Positions 14,426-19,431 of a stretch of 19,431 bases of DNA are shown in pieces. Location of the stretch: contig JBBRWV010000070.1 in NCBI GenBank assembly GCA_038248985.1, forward strand, positions 1-19,431, read 5' to 3'. The number at the start of each line of letters is the position of its first letter. Position 1 is the stretch's first letter. This stretch comes from JBBRWV01 sp038248985. GTDB taxonomy: Bacteria > Planctomycetota > Phycisphaerae > WQYP01. The position numbers were made by a program, and so were the translations under genes. The notes under the pieces were generated by a model. That model was not told the origin of the DNA, did no database searches, and was given only the letters and a program-made list of their open reading frames with translations.

Positions 14426-15586
14426 ATGTCAGACGTTGTTTATTTTGATAATGCCGCGACCAGTTGGCCAAAGCCCCCGGTGGTGGCTGAGCGAATGAAT
14501 CGTTTCCTGAATGAAGAGGCGGCAAATCCTGGACGTGCGGGACATCGAATGGCCGTGGGGGCGGAAAAGATGGTGGATGGGGTGCGGAAGTTATTGACGG
14601 AGTTCGTGGGCGGGAAGGACCTGCATCGCATGATTTTCACCATGAACGGGACGGACGCCCTGAATATTGCGATCAAAGGTTTGTTGCGGCAGGGGGATCA
14701 TGTGATTACGTCGGCGCTGGAGCATAATTCCGTATCGCGGCCATTGCAGGCGATGAGCGATGCGGGATTCATCACTCTCACCCGGCTGGATTTTTCCCCG
14801 ACGACTGGGGTGATTGATCCGGAGGATGTGCGGAAAGCCATCACACAGAAGACAACGCTGATCGCCGTCACGCACGGAAGTAACGTATTGGGGACTGTTC
14901 AACCGATTGCAGAGATTGGTCGAATCGCCCGCGAGCACCAGATACGTTTTCTGGTGGATGCAGCACAGACGTTGGGAACAGTGCCCGTGAATGTTGAGGA
15001 ACAGCACATTGATGTGCTGGCGTATCCGGGGCACAAGAGTTTACTGGGGCCGACCGGTGTGGGCGGCTTATATGTGAATTCGACGTTAAAGATAGAAGAC
15101 TTCAAGCCCTTTCGCGAGGGCGGGACGGGTGGCGATTCGAGCAGTCCGACAATGCCGCAGATGTTTCCGTATTTTCTGGAGGGAGGGACACCGAACACCG
15201 TGGGGATCGCGGGCCTTGGCGCTGCGGTGGAGTTTGTAATCGCGCATGATCCGGCGGCAACGCTGGCGAGGGAACAGGGGATGGTTCAGAAGATCATTGA
15301 TGTGGTGATGAGCAATCCGAAGTTTGCCTTGTACGGGCCGAAGTCGGCGGTCGGGCGGGTGGGCACGGTGAGTTTCAATGTCAAAGGTTATACCCCGCAG
15401 GAAGCGGGCAGCATTCTGGATGAGAGTTTTCAGATCGCGGTACGACCGGGGCTGCATTGCTCTCCCTATGCGCATCGAGGAATCGGGACATTTCCGGATG
15501 GCGCGATACGGATTTCGCCAGGGCACTTCAACACGGATGGGCAATTGGAAACGTTGCTGGATGCGTTGAAACAGTTGACGGAATAG
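14426..15586 (+). CDS. Cysteine desulfurase family protein (class-V aminotransferase, NifS/SufS-like)
   Basis: A 386-residue PLP enzyme that removes sulfur from cysteine, leaving alanine and an enzyme persulfide. The N-terminus 'VYFDNAATSWPKP' is typical. His100 in 'ALEHNS', Asp178 in 'LVDAAQ' and the PLP lysine Lys204 in 'GHKSLLGPTG' are present. The persulfide cysteine is Cys345 in 'RPGLHCSPYAH'. The pattern fits the subfamily annotated as TIGR01977-type cysteine desulfurases. AAGGA lies 10 bases before the start. It is on the same strand as the carrier and E1 but two genes away, so it is the likely source of sulfur for the carrier thiocarboxylate. It could also serve iron-sulfur or tRNA thiolation pathways. 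Confidence 0.93.
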   Translation: MSDVVYFDNAATSWPKPPVVAERMNRFLNEEAANPGRAGHRMAVGAEKMVDGVRKLLTEFVGGKDLHRMIFTMNGTDALNIAIKGLLRQGDHVITSALEHNSVSRPLQAMSDAGFITLTRLDFSPTTGVIDPEDVRKAITQKTTLIAVTHGSNVLGTVQPIAEIGRIAREHQIRFLVDAAQTLGTVPVNVEEQHIDVLAYPGHKSLLGPTGVGGLYVNSTLKIEDFKPFREGGTGGDSSSPTMPQMFPYFLEGGTPNTVGIAGLGAAVEFVIAHDPAATLAREQGMVQKIIDVVMSNPKFALYGPKSAVGRVGTVSFNVKGYTPQEAGSILDESFQIAVRPGLHCSPYAHRGIGTFPDGAIRISPGHFNTDGQLETLLDALKQLTE

Positions 15587-15598
15587 GAGCCTTCCGCT

Positions 15599-17416
15599 TC
15601 AACGCTTGTCCGGTGTCGTTGCGGGCTGTGTGGAGGGCTTGGTTTCCGGGGCTGGCGCGGGAATGCCCGTCAAAATGGCATCGGCATTCTTGAGTATCGG
15701 ATGTTCCGCCAGTTTTTCGGCGGTAATCCGCGGTTTGTTTTTAAATGGATTGTAGAGGGGATCGCCGACATAACCATTGCACCAGGATACGACGGGGCTG
15801 GTGAGAAGGTAGATTTCGGCCTGAGTGTATTTTCCAGAGAGGAGGAGAGGGAACATGAGGGAGGGAAGCGGGAAAGACTGCAGGTAGGGCTCATAGACGG
15901 GGCCGACGGTGCCGCAGAAACCACGCTGCAAGAGGTTGGCAACCCAGCCGAATTCCTTCGGATCATGCAGCGAAATCATTTCATAGCTTGCCAGGTGATA
16001 GCCCACCGCGCCGGGCACCCACTGGCAGGAGTCTTGATAATTCTTGAGTGAGTACCAGCCGGCGTAGAGTGCCGCATCGGGACAATCCTTGGCTTTGAAG
16101 AGATCATTTTTATCATCGAGGACGGCCTTGAAGGTCGTATTCTTGTTGATGTAGTCCGCAGTTTCGCGGAGATTGAAATCGAAACTGGAGTACGGATTGC
16201 CTTGGTCATGAATTCCACGAGCGTCGAGATAGAGGATTCCGTCAAGCCCCTCTTTTTCGACTTTGATGGAGGTGTCTATCATCTTGATGACGATTTCAAG
16301 ACTCGAGGCGTCGAGCCGCGAAACCATGAGGATGCGCGAATCCTGTGAGAGACCGACATTGGGCCGATTGCGGCGGACGGGACGCGGGTTGGTGTTGTTG
16401 TAGGCGCGGATGTATTTGGGATTGCCGAGCATGTGATATAGCGGGTAATTGTCGACCCACAAAAGCATGAGTTCATTGTCGAGGGCGGAATAGGTTTCGC
16501 GATGATCGAGAGTCGGGATTTCAGTGTCCATTGTGCGGCAGAGGCCGACGAGGCCGTCTTTTGTACTGCTGAGTTGGAGTCGTTCTTTCCGATTCTTGAA
16601 TGCTTCGGCAGGACCGTTGCGCAGGATTTCGTTGAGGCGGGTATTCAATTCCTGCAGCGTGGCGGCCATTTTTCCGGTGCGCGCTTGGGCTTGCTCAGGA
16701 GTTTCTCCAGGCGCGGGCTTGGGTGAGAGATTATTGAATCCGGCGAGGCCGAAAATTCGTTGATGGAGTTCCGCGTATGCCGCTGCGGGTTTAGCATAGT
16801 CTGCGGGGTCGAGAAGGTTGACGCGGAGAACGGCCGCTTTGGATGCGGCGGTGAGCAGTTCAACCACTTTGTTGAAGTCGGGAATTTTGGCCGGTGCAGT
16901 GGTCGCGGCGGGTTCTGTTTTGACATCTGATTTCGGAGTGGTGGAAGGTGCGGACGCAGGGGGATTGGGAGCAATTTGGTTGTAGAGTTCGATGGATTTG
17001 AATAGTTCGATCCGGGCGGCCTCAACATCGGCGCGATTGGATTTGATGACGGCCAACTGCTCGGGCAAAGGCGCCTCATTGGCAATGCGAAGTGGGACAT
17101 CGTAGGTGGTCACGAGGCAGGTGATTTTCTGATCGAGTTTGGCATCGGTAAGCGCTTTGCGAAGCGGGGCGACGATTTGTTCGCGATACTTGACTTCGTC
17201 GATCGTTTCTTCAATTTTGACGGCTATTGAGATCAGGTTCTGGGCAGGAATGTTGCGCGCTTTCAGGTAGTGGTCGGCGATAGCCTTGGAGGTGGCGCTG
17301 TTGGAATTGACGACTACACCGACCTCGTCAGGGGTGAGGGCATGAGCGGTGAGCGGCGCAACGACGGCGGCAAGAGCCAAGAGACGGGCGGATCTGGGAA
17401 GCAAATTGAGAGACAT
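15599..17416 (-). CDS. TIGR03790-family exported protein of unknown function
   Basis: The product is 605 residues from the ATG at 17416. The first ~24 residues form a signal peptide ('RSARLLALAAVVAPLTAHA', then 'LTPDEVGVVVNSNSATS'). The conserved opening, with 'YLKARNIPAQNLI', 'YREQIVAPLRKAL' and 'CLVTTYDVPLRI', matches the TIGR03790 family, which occurs in Planctomycetes, Verrucomicrobia, Acidobacteria and myxobacteria and has no assigned function. A Pro/Thr/Ala-rich linker lies near residues 140-165 and another at the C-terminus. The reading frame extends to a TTG at 17470, but GGAG 5 bases before the ATG and the signal peptide favour 17416. It converges on the cysteine desulfurase with 12 bases between the stops. 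Confidence 0.87.
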   Translation of the reverse strand: MSLNLLPRSARLLALAAVVAPLTAHALTPDEVGVVVNSNSATSKAIADHYLKARNIPAQNLISIAVKIEETIDEVKYREQIVAPLRKALTDAKLDQKITCLVTTYDVPLRIANEAPLPEQLAVIKSNRADVEAARIELFKSIELYNQIAPNPPASAPSTTPKSDVKTEPAATTAPAKIPDFNKVVELLTAASKAAVLRVNLLDPADYAKPAAAYAELHQRIFGLAGFNNLSPKPAPGETPEQAQARTGKMAATLQELNTRLNEILRNGPAEAFKNRKERLQLSSTKDGLVGLCRTMDTEIPTLDHRETYSALDNELMLLWVDNYPLYHMLGNPKYIRAYNNTNPRPVRRNRPNVGLSQDSRILMVSRLDASSLEIVIKMIDTSIKVEKEGLDGILYLDARGIHDQGNPYSSFDFNLRETADYINKNTTFKAVLDDKNDLFKAKDCPDAALYAGWYSLKNYQDSCQWVPGAVGYHLASYEMISLHDPKEFGWVANLLQRGFCGTVGPVYEPYLQSFPLPSLMFPLLLSGKYTQAEIYLLTSPVVSWCNGYVGDPLYNPFKNKPRITAEKLAEHPILKNADAILTGIPAPAPETKPSTQPATTPDKR

Positions 17417-17565
17417 GAGCACTCCGAACGTGAGAGATTTGTGACGATGGAAATGAGCGATTTTTCGCAAGGTATTAACTTAACGGCGATGAAGGGAATA
17501 TATGACGGAAAAGGGAAGGATTTTGGGTGAAAGCTGGGGCAGGTGACACGATCCCTTTCGTCTAC

Positions 17566-17651
17566 TGCCCGGGATGGGAATCGAACCCACACGGGGATTA
17601 CTCCCCACAGGATTTTAAGTCCTGAGCGTCTGCCAGTTCCGCCACCCGGGC
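17566..17651 (-). tRNA. tRNA-Leu (anticodon UAA)
   Basis: Read on the minus strand it has a 7-bp acceptor stem GCCCGGG with CCCGGGC and discriminator A. The anticodon stem CAGGA/TCCTG encloses the loop CTTAAAA, giving anticodon TAA. The long variable arm (GGGGAGTAATCCCC) is typical of leucine, and the T arm contains GGTTCGATTCC. The length is 86 bases. The 3' CCA is not encoded. Confidence 0.97.
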
Positions 17652-18023
17652 TTGCGGGTTCACATCCTACACTCTGACAAGTGTTTTATGAATCTTCTGG
17701 CAGGGGGTTTTTTGATTTGCTTTTGGTTGTCATCTGCGGGGCTAGGCACTTCACGCGATTTTTGAGGAGTTTTGGATGAGACAACGAAACGGAAAAATCA
17801 GAGCAGAGGCTGGCGAAGGGGCCTCTTCATGACGGGTGGAGACACGGCCCGATATCAGGGGTTGAAAAAGTTGCGGCTCGTGAGGGAGGCTACGCGGGGG
17901 AGACTATGTTGAGGGGGTGCGTGAGCGGCGAAAAAAGAAGACATTGGAGGGCGTCCAACACTCGGAATGGAAGGTGCGAGGGGTGTCGAATTCAATTTTA
18001 GATGAGGCGACATTCGCAATCAT
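17652..18023. other. Intergenic region without a supported gene
   Basis: This 372-base stretch lies between the two tRNAs. It is rich in purines on the + strand from about 17760 to 17990. An 18-codon open frame (17776-17832) has GAGGAG 7 bases ahead, and a 31-codon frame starts with ATG near 17906. Neither shows coding character or similarity I recognise. A promoter for tRNA-Leu must lie in the left part on the minus strand, but I see no good hexamer pair. Confidence 0.5.
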
Positions 18024-18052
18024 TTGTCAGGTCGACATTCGTTTGTTATAGT
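18024..18052 (+). promoter_or_regulatory. Sigma70-type promoter of tRNA-Glu
   Basis: TTGTCA (18024-18029) and TATAGT (18047-18052) have a 17-base spacer and stand 21 bases upstream of the mature tRNA 5' end. The -10 hexamer is the same as the one in the riboswitch operon promoter. Confidence 0.82.
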
Positions 18053-18073
18053 GCTGAACTCATTCGCCGGGCC

Positions 18074-18146
18074 GCCCCCATCGTCTAGAGGCCTAGGACA
18101 CGGGCTTTTCACGCCTGTAACTGGGGTTCGAATCCCCATGGGGGCA
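18074..18146 (+). tRNA. tRNA-Glu (anticodon UUC)
   Basis: The acceptor stem GCCCCCA (18074-18080) pairs with TGGGGGC (18139-18145), with discriminator A. The anticodon loop TTTTCAC in a CGGGC/GCCTG stem gives TTC. The T arm is CTGGGGTTCGAATCCCCA. The length is 73 bases and CCA is not encoded. Confidence 0.97.
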
Positions 18147-18160
18147 ATCTGTGTCAGCGG

Positions 18161-18223
18161 CAAGAAAGCCTGAATCGAGAAGCACCGCAACCCTGTCAAT
18201 GCTTCTCCTTCGCGGCTTTCTTG
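18161..18223 (+). other. Long two-part stem-loop between tRNA-Glu and efp
   Basis: A perfect 10-bp outer stem (18161-18170 with 18214-18223) and a perfect 8-bp inner stem (18177-18184 with 18200-18207) are separated by a symmetric 6x6 internal loop and capped by a 15-base loop. Only four T follow the structure closely (18225-18228), so it is a weak terminator at best. It could be a tRNA transcript 3' end, a processing site or an efp leader element. Confidence 0.75.
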
Positions 18224-18257
18224 GTTTTCATCCACTCCGGTTTCTTCCGAGGACTTA

Positions 18258-18824
18258 ATGGGTATCAAAGCAATCGATCTTCGTCGCGGAGTTGCCGTCG
18301 AGTGGAATAACAAGCTCTACACGGTGCATGATTTTGCCAAGGTGTCCAAGGGAAACTGGCGTTCGTTCATGCAGGTGAAGCTGCGCGACACCGGAACAGG
18401 TTCGATCATCGAACAGCGTTTTCGCGTGGACGACGAATTGGAACAGGCCTTTCTGGATCAGAAGCCGATGGAATACCTGTACTCCGAAGGCGAACGGCAT
18501 CATTTCATGGACCTGGCCGACTTTGACCAGATCGAGCTTTCGGGCGAGGTCGTGGGCGAAGCGGTGAAGTATTTGAAGCCCAATACCCAAGTACAAATCA
18601 CGATGTACCAAGGCAAGCCCTTCTCCGTTGAACTGCCCAACACAGTGGAACTGACGATTACTGATTGCCCGCCCAGCATTAAGGGTGCCACGGTCAGCAA
18701 CGTAGGCAAAGATGCGACACTGGAAACCGGCCTCATCATCAATATTCCGGACTTCATCACTCAGGGAACCGTGGTGAAAGTAGATACACGCACAGGCGAA
18801 TATCTCGGTCGCGTCAACGACTAA
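18258..18824 (+). CDS. efp: Elongation factor P
   Basis: EF-P binds between the ribosomal P and E sites and relieves stalling at consecutive prolines. The 188-residue length and three-domain layout (KOW-like N-domain, then two OB domains) are standard. The conserved C-terminal signature is present as 'KGATVSNVGKDATLETGLII', 'IPDFITQGTVVKVDTRTGEYLGRV'. The domain I loop is atypical: aligned on Gly11 and Tyr21, the position of E. coli Lys34 is Asn33 in 'VSKGNWRSF', with a lysine two residues earlier (Lys31). The canonical EpmA/EpmB lysylation site is therefore absent. GAGGA lies 4 bases before the ATG. An intrinsic terminator follows the gene. Confidence 0.96.
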   Translation: MGIKAIDLRRGVAVEWNNKLYTVHDFAKVSKGNWRSFMQVKLRDTGTGSIIEQRFRVDDELEQAFLDQKPMEYLYSEGERHHFMDLADFDQIELSGEVVGEAVKYLKPNTQVQITMYQGKPFSVELPNTVELTITDCPPSIKGATVSNVGKDATLETGLIINIPDFITQGTVVKVDTRTGEYLGRVND

Positions 18825-18888
18825 GATCGGACACCGCCAGCAAATCGCAGTGACATGCGATAGGCCCGAGTCAATGGCATAGAATTCC

Positions 18889-18918
18889 ACGTCCGGCGTT
18901 TCGCCGGACGTTTTTTTT
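18889..18918 (+). terminator. Intrinsic terminator of efp
   Basis: A perfect 10-bp GC-rich inverted repeat (18889-18898 with 18902-18911) with a 3-base loop is followed directly by seven T (18912-18918). It lies 65 bases after the efp stop codon. Confidence 0.95.
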
Positions 18919-18933
18919 GGGATGACGAATCTC

Positions 18934-19431
18934 ATGAACCCGGAACCAGACAACTCTCCTCCGCAGGATCCGGAAGGCGGAAATACGTCGAGTGTGCCGT
19001 CGAATCGTCGACCGCTACCTGCGGGCGTTCCGCTGCGAGTACGACCGCCACGGGCGTGGAAGCGCTTAATTGGGATGTGTATTCGCCCCGAGACGTGGGC
19101 GGAGTCGGCGCGATACTCACTGGCGTCCACCCTGCTGGTGGCGCTGCTGGCTATCGTTATGGTATCCGCGACGGCAGCTACATCGCTGGCTCTTGGCGTC
19201 CACACGGGATTCATGGAGTTCGCAAGCGCTTACGACAAAAGCTATCCGCCTATCGTAGTCTCTGGTGCGGGCACAATCGGTTGGAAGACAGAATTCAAGG
19301 AGCCCCTACGCTATCCGTTGGGCTCTCGCGCTGACGGATGGTTGGTGTTGATTGACCCCAGCAACACCGTGAAGTTGGGGGAAGAAAAAAGCCCTCTCTT
19401 GATCTTGGTGACGGCCGAACAATTCACAATG
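18934..19431 (+). CDS. Unidentified membrane protein, N-terminal 166 residues (3'-truncated)
   Basis: The frame is open from ATG 18934 to the last base of the window (166 codons, no stop), so the C-terminus is missing. The first ~40 residues are polar and proline-rich (likely cytoplasmic), then 'RPETWAESARYSLAST' leads into a hydrophobic segment at about 62-88 that looks like one transmembrane helix. An extracytoplasmic-looking stretch follows ('YDKSYPPIVVSGAG', 'GWLVLIDPSNTVKL'). It weakly recalls DUF1189-type membrane proteins, but I am not sure of that. An in-frame ATG also exists at 18922; neither start has a strong ribosome-binding site. The start lies just 16 bases after the efp terminator, so the gene has its own promoter or depends on read-through. 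Confidence 0.7.
   Translation, partial: MNPEPDNSPPQDPEGGNTSSVPSNRRPLPAGVPLRVRPPRAWKRLIGMCIRPETWAESARYSLASTLLVALLAIVMVSATAATSLALGVHTGFMEFASAYDKSYPPIVVSGAGTIGWKTEFKEPLRYPLGSRADGWLVLIDPSNTVKLGEEKSPLLILVTAEQFTM

Noticed and set aside
17776..17832. 18-codon open frame with a good ribosome-binding site between the tRNAs.
   Set aside because: Too short to judge from one sequence, with no hydrophobic or leader-peptide pattern and no structure downstream suggesting attenuation.

Overview
The window reads as part of a bacterial chromosome, most likely from the Planctomycetota and possibly class Phycisphaerae. That placement is inferred from a TIGR03790-family protein, an N-terminal motif resembling the LEPR-XLL signature on a giant surface protein, an LptD-type outer-membrane protein, and the overall gene style. 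I could not check it against a database. I see no insertion sequence, CRISPR array or phage module.

Layout. The left edge holds the 3' end of gcvP (glycine cleavage P protein, + strand). Two long minus-strand genes follow: lptD (LPS assembly outer-membrane protein) and a very large surface or extracellular protein with ten fibronectin III repeats, an RTX-like segment and a C-terminal calpain-type cysteine protease domain, ended by a strong intrinsic terminator. Next is ychF (minus). From about 9.8 to 15.6 kb the + strand carries a sulfur-metabolism operon: sigma70-type promoter, SAM-I (S-box) riboswitch with a readable terminator/antiterminator, threonine-synthase-family PLP enzyme, ThiS/MoaD-like sulfur carrier ending in GG, NIL-domain protein, MoeB/ThiF-like E1, DinB-family protein, a small zinc-ribbon-like membrane protein, and a class-V cysteine desulfurase. 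A convergent TIGR03790-family exported protein and tRNA-Leu(UAA) follow on the minus strand. The right end has tRNA-Glu(UUC) with its promoter, a long hairpin, efp (elongation factor P) with a terminator, and the start of an unidentified membrane protein cut by the window edge.

How the genes work together. The most interesting unit is the riboswitch-controlled operon. Cysteine desulfurase can supply persulfide sulfur. The E1 can adenylate and thiocarboxylate the C-terminal GG of the carrier. A fold-type II PLP enzyme whose usual substrate is O-phosphohomoserine could then accept that sulfur to make homocysteine. NIL domains are associated with methionine transport and homocysteine synthesis, and the SAM riboswitch places the first gene under methionine-type feedback. 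I therefore propose a protein-thiocarboxylate route to homocysteine/methionine. The parts are seen in the sequence. The overall reaction is inference by analogy with CysO/CysM in Mycobacterium and HcyS in Wolinella.
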